A DNA stretch of 64,000 nt from Firmicutes bacterium UBA2530. GTDB taxonomy: Bacteria > Bacillota > Clostridia > Tissierellales > Sedimentibacteraceae. The notes beneath the pieces are model-generated. The model was not told the origin of the DNA, ran no database searches, and saw only the letters and a program-made list of their open reading frames with translations. The translations under genes and the position numbers were made by a program. The DNA lies in contig DDNC01000002.1 of NCBI GenBank assembly GCA_002340985.1, positions 346,332 to 410,331 on the forward strand, in the 5' to 3' direction. Positions 8,255-17,771 of the stretch are shown piece after piece. Position 1 is the stretch's first letter; each line of letters begins with the position of its first letter.

Positions 8255-10405
8255 ATGAAGTTAAATAAAATAGATAAGCTGATTGTACTGCTGATTTGCT
8301 TTTCATTGCTGATGGGCATTTTCACAGTATATCAGAGAGTTGGAATTGAAAAACAGAATAAGACTGCAGAAATAATACTTGATTACAATGAAATGAAAAA
8401 ATTTGCGGACAGTTCTGAAAATGACTTGGACTTCTGGCTCAGAGAATTCAAGGAATACGGTGCTCAGTCCGCCTCAATACAGGAAGAAACAATAAAGCTC
8501 TTGATAGAAGCAGGCAAGCCACTTAGAGCGGAAATTGTTTCTGAGATGATTAAGAATTATAAATGGCAGGAAAATTATGACGGTAAAATAGTGTCCATGA
8601 TACAGAGAAATGAAATCGGAGGAAATGATGTAATAGTCACTACTGAAGACAAGTCTATTTATGATTATCTGATTTCAGGTCTTGAGGAAAGATATGATAA
8701 AGATTTTTTTAGTGCGGAAATAGTGGGCAGTGTTTATTACATAGTTATGAAGGGTACAAATGATGATATGTATTATGGGGAAATAAACAGGGCGATTAAT
8801 CTTCAGGGAAAAGGCGTGTATGAAGTCAGGAAGGTCGTGGATTCAAGACTTTTGAACATAGGTATAGGTTATGACGATGAAAAAATAAATCTTGTAAAAA
8901 ATGCGGGTCTGGATGTTATACTGAGACCTATCAACTTCCCTACGTACAATGAGAAGCTCACAGATGTATACAGGGCAGCCAACGATAGATACGGACTTAA
9001 GCCGAGAATATACATTCTTGGCGGCAAGGAGGTTCTTGGATATCCGGGCAATGAAGATAAGTTTCTGAAATATGTTGAGGAAGAGAATATTGCGGTGGGG
9101 CTCATTGAGAGCTCAACTCAAAGAGAGCATCTGGAGGGTGATGGGCTGACCAAGCTTGTGGAAGACTCAGGCTATAGCGCCATGAGAATATTTACAATGT
9201 GGGATTACATAAGGCAGAGAAATAAATTCTACAATTACCCGGGTGCTGAAGAAATTGAAAATACAATGTTCAGAGCTATCACTGAGCGTAACATAAGAGC
9301 TATATACTTTAAACCATTTTTTGAAGAGGAAAAAAGCACAAAGTTTTTAACAGATGCTGCAGAATATGAAAGAACATTCAGCAGTCTGAAGGTAAGGCTT
9401 GGGGAGCATGGTATAAAGCTGGGAAGAGCTGAAGCCATCAAGGAGTTTCATATAGGCTCAAAGAGGCTTGGAATTCTGGCTTTCGGCATTACACTTGCGG
9501 CAGTGCTTCTGTTTATTAAAATGTTCAACATAAAGGATAAAAGAGCAAACTATCTTTATCTGAGTGCAATACCTGCCGCTCTGGTTCCGCTTGTAGCAAG
9601 GGGAGTGGCAGAAAAGGGATTTGCCTTTGGAGCAGCCGTAGTGTTTTCTGGACTTGGAATATATTTCTTTATGTCGCAGATTAAAAAGATATATGAATCA
9701 TCAGAAAGATATTCTAATTTGAAGGTAATGTCTTATTCGACAGTGATTTTGACCGTGTCTTTGGCAATTTCTGTGGCAGGAGCTATGTTCCTTGATGCAG
9801 CTCTCGCTGATGTGAAATACTTCCTTGAGATGGACATTTTCAGAGGAGTTAAATTTGCTCAGATTCTGCCATTTGGTATATTTGCGATTATGTTTTTAAT
9901 ATACTTTATGAACAATGAAGATGACGGATCTGTTAAAAGTGTTGTGAAAACAACGATTAAAATATTAAATCATGAAATTAAAATATACTATGCTATAATT
10001 GCGGTTATAGCTGCTGCGGTGGCATATGTGTATATTTCAAGAACAGGCCATGAGACAAATATTCAGCCGTCAACCATAGAGATGGTTACAAGAAATTTCA
10101 TGGAATATGTATTGCTTGCAAGACCGAGAACGAAGGAATTTCTCATTGCATTCCCGGCAATGTTTGCCGCAGTATATGCAGCGGGTAAAAAATCTGAATT
10201 TTTTACGGGCATGTTCATGCTTTTATCTGCAATGGGAACATCTTCTGTGATTAATACATTTTCACATATAAGGACACCCATATATCTGTCGCTGGCAAGG
10301 ACTGTGATTGCTCTCGGATTTGGTATTGCAATAGGCTGTGTATTAGTGATTATAATAGATTTATTATATAAAATATACGGGAGAGTACAGGAGAAGCTGA
10401 AGTGA
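8255..10405 (+). CDS. DUF5693 family membrane protein
   Basis: 716 residues from the ATG at 8255; an AGGAG lies about 13 bases upstream, and the TTG at 8231 overlaps that site, so the ATG is preferred. One N-terminal membrane helix (about 8-25) is followed by a large extracytoplasmic domain (to about 405) and eight or so C-terminal membrane helices. This matches the DUF5693 family, which in clostridia lies next to csaB. Its stop overlaps the csaB GTG start by four bases, giving tight coupling. A role in assembling or exporting the pyruvylated wall polymer is inferred from the neighbourhood only. Confidence 0.8.
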   Translation: MKLNKIDKLIVLLICFSLLMGIFTVYQRVGIEKQNKTAEIILDYNEMKKFADSSENDLDFWLREFKEYGAQSASIQEETIKLLIEAGKPLRAEIVSEMIKNYKWQENYDGKIVSMIQRNEIGGNDVIVTTEDKSIYDYLISGLEERYDKDFFSAEIVGSVYYIVMKGTNDDMYYGEINRAINLQGKGVYEVRKVVDSRLLNIGIGYDDEKINLVKNAGLDVILRPINFPTYNEKLTDVYRAANDRYGLKPRIYILGGKEVLGYPGNEDKFLKYVEEENIAVGLIESSTQREHLEGDGLTKLVEDSGYSAMRIFTMWDYIRQRNKFYNYPGAEEIENTMFRAITERNIRAIYFKPFFEEEKSTKFLTDAAEYERTFSSLKVRLGEHGIKLGRAEAIKEFHIGSKRLGILAFGITLAAVLLFIKMFNIKDKRANYLYLSAIPAALVPLVARGVAEKGFAFGAAVVFSGLGIYFFMSQIKKIYESSERYSNLKVMSYSTVILTVSLAISVAGAMFLDAALADVKYFLEMDIFRGVKFAQILPFGIFAIMFLIYFMNNEDDGSVKSVVKTTIKILNHEIKIYYAIIAVIAAAVAYVYISRTGHETNIQPSTIEMVTRNFMEYVLLARPRTKEFLIAFPAMFAAVYAAGKKSEFFTGMFMLLSAMGTSSVINTFSHIRTPIYLSLARTVIALGFGIAIGCVLVIIIDLLYKIYGRVQEKLK

Positions 10406-11454
10406 AAAAAATATTGTTGGCGGGATATTACGGATTTGGAAATTTAGGTGACGAAGCAATATTGGAAATGGCTATAAATCAAATTCTGGAAATCACGGAT
10501 AGAAAAAATATTACTGTTTTATCTGGTAATAAGGAAGCTACAAAAAATAAATACGATGTCAATACTATTGACAGATATAATGTATTTTCTATTTTTTACA
10601 GGCTGGTTAAGTCAGATGCCATCGTATTCGGAGGCGGAAGCCTGCTTCAGGATATAACAAGCAAAAGAAGCATCTACTACTATCTGTTTTTAATAAGGAT
10701 AGCCAAAATTACGGGAAACAAGGTAATTATGCTGAGCCAGGGCATAGGTCCCATTGTGAGTAAGAAAAGTAAAAGAGCTGTTGAGAGCACATTGGGCATG
10801 GTCGACTACATAACGGTGAGAGATAAACACTCCAAGGAATTCCTCGAAGGCATAGGAATGGATAAAAACAAAATTTTCCTATCTACAGACCCTGTGATTA
10901 ATTTACATGATGGAGATGCTTCATATGCGGCACCGACTGGCAAAAAGAAGGTTTGCTTCTCCCTCAGAAATTGGAAAAATGCTGATGTCAGTGATAAAAT
11001 AAGCCAGGTTGCGCAGCGCCTCACGGAAAACGGAATCGAATGCTGTTTTATCCCTTTTTACTACAATGAGGATTTGGAGCTTATCCACGAGGTTGAAAAA
11101 AATATGGGAGACAGAGCTGTTTATTATAAGGAAAGACTTACAACAAACGATGCATATGATATAATAAAGGAAATGAATGTGCTGGTTGGTGTAAGGCTTC
11201 ACTCTCTTATATTTGCAGCGGCTGCAAATGTACCCTTTGTGGCTGTTTCCTATGACCACAAGGTTGACCACTTTGCGAACAGCGTAAATATGAAGGTTGC
11301 CTGCAGCATTGACAACATAGACGTAAATATGCTGTATAGCGAGATAATTGATAAAATAAACAACGAGGAAAGTGAAAGAACCAAGCTTTCCGCAAATGTT
11401 GAAAACCTGAGAGAGCTTATTAAAATAAATAATAAAATATTGAAGGAAATATAG
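10402..11454 (+). CDS. csaB: CsaB polysaccharide pyruvyl transferase
   Basis: 350 residues beginning at a GTG that overlaps the preceding stop. CsaB adds pyruvate ketals to secondary cell wall polysaccharide, creating the ligand for SLH-domain surface proteins. The family opening LAGYYGFGNLGDEAIL is clear, as are the central GGGSLLQD and SQGIGPI segments and the C-terminal VGVRLHSLIFAAAANVPF block found in pyruvyltransferases. Together with tagA it points to a pyruvylated wall polymer anchoring an S-layer or SLH proteins. Confidence 0.9.
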   Translation: MKKILLAGYYGFGNLGDEAILEMAINQILEITDRKNITVLSGNKEATKNKYDVNTIDRYNVFSIFYRLVKSDAIVFGGGSLLQDITSKRSIYYYLFLIRIAKITGNKVIMLSQGIGPIVSKKSKRAVESTLGMVDYITVRDKHSKEFLEGIGMDKNKIFLSTDPVINLHDGDASYAAPTGKKKVCFSLRNWKNADVSDKISQVAQRLTENGIECCFIPFYYNEDLELIHEVEKNMGDRAVYYKERLTTNDAYDIIKEMNVLVGVRLHSLIFAAAANVPFVAVSYDHKVDHFANSVNMKVACSIDNIDVNMLYSEIIDKINNEESERTKLSANVENLRELIKINNKILKEI

Positions 11455-11456
11455 CC

Positions 11457-12224
11457 ATGAATAAATTGAGTATTATGGGCGTAAGGATTGATAACAAATC
11501 CATGAGCGAAATGATTGATATTATAAAAAGTAAAATTTCGAGCAGGGAACAATATGTAATTTACACACCCAATACGGAAATTGTAATGATGTGTAGGAAT
11601 GACGATGAATTTATGCAGCTCATAAATAAATCGGACATAAATGTTCCTGACGGAATAGGACTGATTTATGCATCTAAAATAAAGAAGAATCCTCTGAAGG
11701 AAAAGGTGGCGGGCTATGATCTGTCGGTTAATATGCTTAAGTTGGCGGATGAGCAAGGATTAAGGCTTTTTGCAGTAGGGGGAAAACCAGGTGTTGCTGA
11801 AAAAGCTATGAAAAATATACATGAGAAATATCCCGGAATAAATATTGTGGGAACCATGCATGGGTATTTCAAGGGGACTCATCTTGGAATGAACGGTCAC
11901 GAGGAGGAGCAGGAGGTTCTTGAGAAAATTAATAAAGCCGAACCTCATATATTGTTCGTGGGCTTCGGTGCTAAAAAACAGGAGCAGTGGATAGAATACA
12001 ACAGGGATAAAATTAACGCAGTAATCATAATTGGAAACGGTGGCACACTGGACGGGCTTGCCGGAAATGTGCAAAGAGCTCCGGAAGTATTTATCAAATT
12101 AGGATTAGAATGGTTTTACCGGTTGATGAAGGAGCCTAAAAGAATTACGCGTCAGGTGCTGCTGCCCAGGTTTATGCTAAAGGTGCTGTTTGGCGGCAGA
12201 GATATAGTTAAAGAAATAGAATAA
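11457..12224 (+). CDS. tagA: WecG/TagA/CpsF family glycosyltransferase
   Basis: 255 residues. The family transfers N-acetylmannosamine (or a similar sugar) to a polyprenyl-PP-GlcNAc primer in wall teichoic or secondary polymer synthesis. Signature segments are YTPNTEIVMMC, NVPDGIGLIYASK, and the strongly conserved LFVGFGAKKQEQWI and IGNGGTLDGLAG stretch, ending in the RAPEVFIKLGLEWFYRL motif. Starts two bases after the csaB stop, so the two are co-transcribed. Confidence 0.9.
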   Translation: MNKLSIMGVRIDNKSMSEMIDIIKSKISSREQYVIYTPNTEIVMMCRNDDEFMQLINKSDINVPDGIGLIYASKIKKNPLKEKVAGYDLSVNMLKLADEQGLRLFAVGGKPGVAEKAMKNIHEKYPGINIVGTMHGYFKGTHLGMNGHEEEQEVLEKINKAEPHILFVGFGAKKQEQWIEYNRDKINAVIIIGNGGTLDGLAGNVQRAPEVFIKLGLEWFYRLMKEPKRITRQVLLPRFMLKVLFGGRDIVKEIE

Positions 12225-12242
12225 TTGAATAGGAGGAAGAAA

Positions 12243-12890
12243 ATGAAACTGTTTATTGATACGGCCAATGTGGATGAAATAAAAAAAGTGAATGACATGG
12301 GTGTTATCTGTGGCGTAACCACAAATCCGTCCTTGATAGCAAAGGAAGGAAGAGTGTTTGAAGAGGTTGTAAGGGAAATAACACAAATAGTTGACGGACC
12401 TATAAGTGCAGAGGTTATCAGCCTTGACTCTGAAGGTATGATACGCGAGGCTGTTGAGCTTGTGAAGATACATAAAAATATAATTATTAAAATACCAATG
12501 ACAACTGAAGGGTTGAAGGCTGTAAAGGTTCTTCACAGTGAGAATATAAAGACAAATGTAACGTTGATTTTTTCAGCTGGGCAGGCTCTTTTGGCCGCAA
12601 AGGCAGGAGCGTCATATGTCAGTCCGTTCGTAGGCAGGCTGGATGATGTAAGCAACAACGGCATTGATCTCATATCTGAAATAGTTGATATATTTAACAA
12701 CTACAATATAGATACCGAAATAATTGCAGCAAGCATCAGGCATCCTATGCACGTAACGCAGGCTGCAAGATTGGGATGCCACATTGCAACGGTACCCTTC
12801 AAGGTCCTGGAGCAAATGACAAAGCATCCGCTGACAGACAAAGGTATAGAGCAGTTTTTGAAGGACTGGGAGACGGTTAGAACACTATAA
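12243..12890 (+). CDS. tal: Transaldolase / fructose-6-phosphate aldolase family
   Basis: 215 residues, the short TalC/FSA class. The ATG at 12243 follows AGGAGG. The Schiff-base lysine lies in the NVTLIFSAGQ region typical of the family, where KTNVTLIFS follows the IIIKIPMT strand; IIIKIP carries the catalytic Lys. The next two genes encode the transketolase halves, so together they complete the non-oxidative pentose phosphate branch. Sequence alone does not separate true transaldolase from F6P aldolase activity, but the transketolase context favours transaldolase. Confidence 0.9.
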   Translation: MKLFIDTANVDEIKKVNDMGVICGVTTNPSLIAKEGRVFEEVVREITQIVDGPISAEVISLDSEGMIREAVELVKIHKNIIIKIPMTTEGLKAVKVLHSENIKTNVTLIFSAGQALLAAKAGASYVSPFVGRLDDVSNNGIDLISEIVDIFNNYNIDTEIIAASIRHPMHVTQAARLGCHIATVPFKVLEQMTKHPLTDKGIEQFLKDWETVRTL

Positions 12891-12906
12891 TAGGAGGAAC
12901 GGTTTA

Positions 12907-13719
12907 ATGGATAAAGAAAAATTATGCGGCATAGCCCTTAATATGAGAAAAAACATACTGACCATGATTCACGAGGCTAAATCAGGTCATCCGGGTGGTT
13001 CGCTTTCGGCGGTTGAAATTGTTACATATTTGTATTTCAATGAAATGAATATAGAGGATCCAACGGATGAGAACAGAGACAGATTTGTTTTGTCAAAGGG
13101 ACACGGTGCCCCGGTTCTGTATTCTGTGCTTATGGAGAAGGGCTTCATAAGCAAGGATTTAATGGGAACGTTGAGAAAAATCGATTCAAAGCTTCAGGGA
13201 CATCCTGATATGAAAAAGCTTCCCGGTGTTGATGCGTCCACAGGCTCACTGGGGCAGGGACTTGCCATCGCTAACGGCATGGCATTGGCATTCAAGCTGG
13301 ATAACAGGAAAAACAGAGTGTTTGCTCTTTTGGGAGACGGCGAAATGCAGGAAGGAATGGTTTGGGAGGCAGCGATGCTGGCAAGCCATTACAAGCTGGA
13401 TAATGTTACAGCAATCATAGACCACAACGGGCTTCAGATAGACGGCAGAAACAATGATGTAATGACGGTGGAGCCAATAGATAAAAAGTGGGAGGCTTTC
13501 GGATGGTATGTTATCAAAATTGAAGGACATGATTTCGATGCAATAGAAAGAGCTTTCGAAGAAAGAAAGGCAGTGATAGGTAAGCCTGTTGTAATAATTG
13601 CAGAAACAACCAAGGGAAAAGGCTGTTCATTTATGGAGGACCAGGCGTCATGGCACGGAAAAGCTCCAAATGATGAAGAATACTGCAATGCAATGGATGA
13701 ATTAGGGAGGTGCATGTAA
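12907..13719 (+). CDS. Transketolase, N-terminal (thiamine-PP binding) subunit
   Basis: 270 residues. This is the TPP-binding half of a split transketolase. The opening motif HEAKSGHPGGSLSAVEI, the SKGHGAPVLYSVL block and the thiamine-diphosphate motif GDGEMQEGMVWEAAM are all present. Split transketolases of this form are common in clostridia and archaea. The stop overlaps the next start by one base, giving the expected 1:1 coupling of the two subunits. Confidence 0.92.
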   Translation: MDKEKLCGIALNMRKNILTMIHEAKSGHPGGSLSAVEIVTYLYFNEMNIEDPTDENRDRFVLSKGHGAPVLYSVLMEKGFISKDLMGTLRKIDSKLQGHPDMKKLPGVDASTGSLGQGLAIANGMALAFKLDNRKNRVFALLGDGEMQEGMVWEAAMLASHYKLDNVTAIIDHNGLQIDGRNNDVMTVEPIDKKWEAFGWYVIKIEGHDFDAIERAFEERKAVIGKPVVIIAETTKGKGCSFMEDQASWHGKAPNDEEYCNAMDELGRCM

Positions 13720-14666
13720 TGGCAAAAGCGACCAGAGAAGCTTATGGTGAAGCGTTGAAGAAATTAGCGGCAGAAAACCCAAATGTGGTGGTTCTTGATG
13801 CCGACCTGTCAGGGTCAACAAAGACCTCTGAATTTAAAAAGGTAAGTCCCGAAAGATTTTTCAATGTTGGAATTGCAGAACAGGATTTAATAGGTACTGC
13901 TGCAGGGATGTCCTTGGCGGGAAAAATTCCGTTTGCAAGCTCCTTTGCAATGTTTGCCGCAGGAAGAGCTTATGAAATAATACGCAACACCGTGGCATAT
14001 CCGAGATTGAATGTTAAAATAGCCGCAACTCATGCCGGGCTCACAGTAGGTGAGGATGGTGCATCACATCAGGCAATAGAAGACCTGAGCCTTATGAGAG
14101 GAATCCCTAATATGACTGTAATAAACCCCGCTGATTGCATAGAGGCGGAGCAGGCTGTAATTAAAGCTGCAGAGTACGAGGGACCTGTATACATCAGGTT
14201 GGGAAGAATGGCTGTTGAAGATATTTATGATGCTGATTACGAGTTTGAGATAGGAAAAGGCGTTGAGCTAAAAGGCGGCAATGACGCAGCTATAATAGCT
14301 ACAGGTATTATGGTGCAGGAGTCTCTGAAAGCCGCAAAAATCCTTGCTGATGAAGGAATTGACGTAAGAGTAATAAACATTCATACTATTAAACCGGTGG
14401 ATGCTGACATAATCGTAAAGGCAGCAAGAGAAACGGGAGCTGTGGTTACGGCTGAGGAGCACAGCATAATCGGCGGATTGGGCAGCACGGTTCTGGAGGC
14501 CTTGTCAGATACATGTATGGTTCCAGTTAAAAGAGTTGGAGTAAAGGATACATTCGGAGAATCGGGAAAACCGGCTGATTTGTTGAAAAAGTATAATCTT
14601 ACGGCAGATGATGTTGTTAAGGCATGCAAAGAAGCGATTGAGCTGAAAAAAAATAGTAAAATATAG
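13719..14666 (+). CDS. Transketolase, C-terminal (pyrimidine-binding) subunit
   Basis: 315 residues from the ATG at 13719, which overlaps the previous stop as TAATG and has GGGAGG eight bases upstream; the GTG at 13710 overlaps that site and is less likely. The Pyr domain has FNVGIAEQDLIGTAAGMSL with the Glu that activates TPP, then THAGLTVGEDGASHQ and the C-terminal transketolase domain. Last gene of the operon, followed at once by a terminator. Confidence 0.92.
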   Translation: MAKATREAYGEALKKLAAENPNVVVLDADLSGSTKTSEFKKVSPERFFNVGIAEQDLIGTAAGMSLAGKIPFASSFAMFAAGRAYEIIRNTVAYPRLNVKIAATHAGLTVGEDGASHQAIEDLSLMRGIPNMTVINPADCIEAEQAVIKAAEYEGPVYIRLGRMAVEDIYDADYEFEIGKGVELKGGNDAAIIATGIMVQESLKAAKILADEGIDVRVINIHTIKPVDADIIVKAARETGAVVTAEEHSIIGGLGSTVLEALSDTCMVPVKRVGVKDTFGESGKPADLLKKYNLTADDVVKACKEAIELKKNSKI

Positions 14667-14671
14667 CAATG

Positions 14672-14698
14672 ATAGAGGCTGCGTATGCAGCCTTTTAT
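14672..14698 (+). terminator. Intrinsic terminator after transketolase operon
   Basis: GGCTGC (14677-14682), GTAT loop, GCAGCC (14687-14692), then TTTT. Confidence 0.8.
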
Positions 14699-14793
14699 AG
14701 TTAATAAATTTCTTTAAAAATAAGTTGAAATTGTAATAATTTTTTTAATATTTTATATTGACAATGATATGTTGCCAAGGTATAATAACTAAT

Positions 14794-14822
14794 TTGACAT
14801 TTGTTGCTGAATGGTGTATACT
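14794..14822 (+). promoter_or_regulatory. Sigma-A promoter of carD
   Basis: TTGACA (14794-14799), exactly 17 bases, TATACT (14817-14822), 20 bases before the CarD ATG. An AAGGAGG ribosome site lies between. Confidence 0.85.
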
Positions 14823-14842
14823 GAACATAAGGAGGTAGCATA

Positions 14843-15337
14843 ATGTTTAATTTAGGTGATAAGGTAGTGTATCCAATGCATGGGGCTGGTGTTATCGAAA
14901 CGGTGGAGCAAAAAGAAATATTGGGGGAAATAAAAAGCTACTACGTGCTTAAGATGCCGGTAGGTGAAATGAAACTGATGATACCTGTGGACAATGTAAA
15001 CAACATAGGTCTCAGAAATGTAATCGATGAGGAAGTCGTTGAGAGTGTATATGATATATTAAGGCAGAGCGCAGTATTGAATGACTCAAACTGGAACAAA
15101 AGGTTTCGTGATAATATGATTAAGATGAAGACCGGAGACATATTTGAAGTTGCGCAGGTTGTCAGAGATTTAACATACAGAGACAGGGAGCGAGGTCTGT
15201 CAACCGGAGAGAAAAAAATGCTTGTCAGCGCTAAACAGATGCTAATCAGCGAAATAGCATTATCCACAAACAAAGACGGCAAAGGAATACAGGAATTTTT
15301 GGACAATATTATAAATGAGGATGCACTGAAGCAATAG
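14843..15337 (+). CDS. CarD family transcriptional regulator
   Basis: 164 residues. The N-terminal CarD/TRCF RNA-polymerase interaction domain begins MFNLGDKVVYPMHGAGVIE and continues through YYVLKMP. The C-terminal helical domain with YRDRERGLSTGEKKML is the DNA-contacting part in this family, whose members bind RNA polymerase beta and stabilise the open complex at housekeeping promoters. Single gene with its own strong promoter and terminator. Confidence 0.9.
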   Translation: MFNLGDKVVYPMHGAGVIETVEQKEILGEIKSYYVLKMPVGEMKLMIPVDNVNNIGLRNVIDEEVVESVYDILRQSAVLNDSNWNKRFRDNMIKMKTGDIFEVAQVVRDLTYRDRERGLSTGEKKMLVSAKQMLISEIALSTNKDGKGIQEFLDNIINEDALKQ

Positions 15338-15370
15338 TGAAAGACAATGCTTCAGTGCATATTGCTTTAA
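15321..15370 (+). terminator. Hairpin after carD
   Basis: ATGCACTGAAGCA (15321-15333) and TGCTTCAGTGCAT (15348-15360) pair perfectly over 13 bases with a 14-base loop. The left arm covers the last codons of carD; the following T-run is weak. Confidence 0.65.
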
Positions 15371-15493
15371 AATTAAGCTAAATTTAATAATAATTAAATA
15401 TAATTTAGACAAAATAGTATAGCCAAATAACAAAAAATGTGTTACATTTAATAATGTAGAAATATATGGGTATACTGATAGGGAGGTGAGTAA

Positions 15494-16585
15494 ATGATAG
15501 ATAAAATTGTAAAAGCGGTAATTACTACCGTCGGAGCATTGCTGGGTGCTTTTACGGGAGTGTTGTTAAACCAAAACGATCTTCTTCAATTTACAGGTTT
15601 TCAAAACATTTTAGCAATTATTGGTATCAGCGTAGTCTTTGGAATTATATTTTTTCTTTTATCAACTAAAATCAAAAAGGTTGGTCTTGGTGTTGTCGGC
15701 GCATTTGAAAGAGAACTTCTCAAGTTTTCTACATCAGATATTATTTGGGGGGCAATGGGTCTCATAGTGGGATTTATTATAGCATTCCTCATAAGTCAGC
15801 CATTTTCGGATATTAAGTATGTGGGAACAATTGTTTCGATTTTGTCATATTTGATGTTTGGTTATTTGGGAATAAAAATTTCCACAAGGAAAAAAGACGA
15901 TGTCATATTCCCGCAAATAAATCTTAAAAAAAGCGGCACAATGAAAAAAGATAAAAATGCAAAAAAGGAAATGGTTTCTCCAAAGATTCTTGATACCAGC
16001 GTAATTATTGACGGAAGAATTTCAGACATATGCAAGACGGGATTTGTAGAAGGAACACTGGTAATACCTGAATTTGTACTTAAGGAGCTGAGGCACATAG
16101 CAGATTCCTCAGACAGTCTGAAAAGAAACAGGGGCAGAAGAGGTCTTGATATACTGAACTTGCTTCAGAAGGACGATGATGTAAATGTAGTGATTGAATC
16201 AAAAGATTACGGAGACAATATTGAAGTTGATGTTAAGCTTCTCAAACTTGCAAAGGAGCTTGGGGGAAAGGTTTTAACAAATGATTTCAATTTGAACAAG
16301 GTCGCTGAATTCCAGGGAGTGGATGTCCTGAATATAAACGAGCTGGCAAATGCGGTTAAGCCTGTAGTTCTCCCCGGAGAAGAAATGACGGTAATGGTTG
16401 TGAAGGACGGGAAGGAATCTGGTCAGGGTCTGGCCTATCTGGATGACGGCACAATGATTGTTGTTGAAGGTGGTAAAAAGTGTATTGGAGATTCTGTTGT
16501 GGTTACGGTGACCAGCGTACTTCAGACTGCAGCAGGAAGAATGATTTTCGCGAAATTGAAAAATGTAATAAACAAAGCTGTATAA
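15494..16585 (+). CDS. PIN/TRAM domain membrane protein (YacL-like)
   Basis: 363 residues. Four membrane helices fill about 1-130. A PIN nuclease-like domain follows with the acidic residues of ILDTSVIIDGRI (about 173), the LKRNRGRRGLDIL helix and VLTNDFNLNKVAEFQG. A C-terminal TRAM-like RNA-binding segment ends it. The same architecture occurs in Bacillus YacL, where it lies near carD-like genes; the PIN catalytic acids are intact, so a ribonuclease role is plausible. The GGGAGGTGA ribosome site is strong. Confidence 0.88.
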   Translation: MIDKIVKAVITTVGALLGAFTGVLLNQNDLLQFTGFQNILAIIGISVVFGIIFFLLSTKIKKVGLGVVGAFERELLKFSTSDIIWGAMGLIVGFIIAFLISQPFSDIKYVGTIVSILSYLMFGYLGIKISTRKKDDVIFPQINLKKSGTMKKDKNAKKEMVSPKILDTSVIIDGRISDICKTGFVEGTLVIPEFVLKELRHIADSSDSLKRNRGRRGLDILNLLQKDDDVNVVIESKDYGDNIEVDVKLLKLAKELGGKVLTNDFNLNKVAEFQGVDVLNINELANAVKPVVLPGEEMTVMVVKDGKESGQGLAYLDDGTMIVVEGGKKCIGDSVVVTVTSVLQTAAGRMIFAKLKNVINKAV

Positions 16586-16597
16586 TTGCTGAAATGT

Positions 16598-16630
16598 AAA
16601 GCGCCCAAATTTTGGGCGCTTTAATTTTGG
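16598..16630 (+). terminator. Strong intrinsic terminator after PIN/TRAM gene
   Basis: AAAGCGCCCAAA (16598-16609) and TTTGGGCGCTTT (16611-16622) form a near-perfect palindrome, followed by TTAATTTT. Confidence 0.85.
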
Positions 16631-16690
16631 CATAAAATACTCTGCCGTGGAAACACTAAATATAATTATGATTTTGAGGTGGAAATAAAA

Positions 16691-17329
16691 ATGGTTATAG
16701 TAGCTATAAGAGCTGTCATTTTGTACAGTATCCTACTCGTTTCGATGAGAATTATGGGAAAGGGTGAGCTTGGAGAGCTGCAGCCTTTTGATTTGGTGGT
16801 TTCCCTTATGCTTGCGGAGCTTGCGGTAATGCCAATGGAGGACTTGGGGGCGCCGCTTATACATGGTTTTATGGCAACTGCAACCATAATGTTTCTGCAG
16901 TGTCTTATATCGTATATTACTCTGAAGAGCAACGGCGCGCGAAAAGTTATATGCGGCACTCCCACCATAATATTGGATCACGGACGTTTTAATACTAAGG
17001 ATATGAATAAATTGAGGATTAATGTAAATGATGTACTGGGTCAGATGAGGCTTAAAGGTTACTGCAATATAGAGGAAATAGATTATCTGATACTTGAGAC
17101 AAACGGAGAAATGAGCGTAATTGCTCCCGATGCTCCTCCGGGAACAAAGTGCAAGAGAATTCCCATAGCAACTATATTGGATGGTCAGATAATGCATAAC
17201 AATTTCAACAAATACACTATATCTTATGAGGATTTTGAAAAAGAACTTAAGAAAAAGAAGCTGAAGCCAAAACAGGTTTTATACGGCTTTGTTGATGAAG
17301 ATGAAAAATTTATTTTTTATGAGAGGTAG
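16691..17329 (+). CDS. DUF421 membrane protein (YetF-like)
   Basis: 212 residues from the ATG at 16691; GAGGTGG nine bases upstream favours it over the GTG at 16679. Three N-terminal membrane helices (to about 82) carry the family signature MGKGELGELQPFDLVV, then two small cytoplasmic alpha/beta DUF421/DUF3290-like domains. Family members are found around spore formation and envelope genes, but their activity is not settled. The next gene, DUF4363, starts five bases after the stop and is a frequent partner of DUF421 genes. Confidence 0.85.
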   Translation: MVIVAIRAVILYSILLVSMRIMGKGELGELQPFDLVVSLMLAELAVMPMEDLGAPLIHGFMATATIMFLQCLISYITLKSNGARKVICGTPTIILDHGRFNTKDMNKLRINVNDVLGQMRLKGYCNIEEIDYLILETNGEMSVIAPDAPPGTKCKRIPIATILDGQIMHNNFNKYTISYEDFEKELKKKKLKPKQVLYGFVDEDEKFIFYER

Positions 17330-17333
17330 AGTT

Positions 17334-17717
17334 ATGAGAATGGTGGTTATATCTTTGACAGTGATGCTTTTGCTGATATCTCTATGGATTTGGTTTCATT
17401 ATACATCGGTTGAACCCACAACAAATTACTACTATGAAGAGCTTGATGCAATGTCCGAATTAATTAAGAAAGAGCAGTGGCAAAAAGCCGAGAATGACAT
17501 GCTTCACTACAGTGAAAAATGGGACGATACAAGAAATTTATGGATTTATTTCATTAACCAGAGTGATATAGACAATATAGATTCATCAATAAAAAAGCTC
17601 GATGTTTTTATAAAAAATCGTGAAAAAGTAATGGCTCAAGCAGAGCTTGAGCACTTGAGGGTTTTATTCAATATAATCAAGGAAAATGAATGTTTGTCCC
17701 TTGAAAATATTATGTAA
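17334..17717 (+). CDS. DUF4363 family protein
   Basis: 127 residues from the ATG at 17334, chosen for the GAGAGGT ribosome site and the natural MRMVVISL signal-anchor start. One N-terminal membrane helix is followed by a helical domain with the pattern YYEELDAMSELIKKEQW, typical of DUF4363. Co-transcribed with the preceding DUF421 gene. Its role is unknown; the topology places the domain outside the membrane. Confidence 0.8.
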   Translation: MRMVVISLTVMLLLISLWIWFHYTSVEPTTNYYYEELDAMSELIKKEQWQKAENDMLHYSEKWDDTRNLWIYFINQSDIDNIDSSIKKLDVFIKNREKVMAQAELEHLRVLFNIIKENECLSLENIM

Positions 17718-17721
17718 TACT

Positions 17722-17756
17722 AATCCGCATTAAATAAGTTCTCTTGGAAGCGGATG
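17722..17756. terminator. Weak hairpin between convergent genes
   Basis: ATCCGC and GCGGAT pair across about 23 bases between the DUF4363 gene and the converging FAH gene. A short stem without a clear T-run. Confidence 0.3.
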
Positions 17757-17771
17757 TATATTGCGGAAAAA

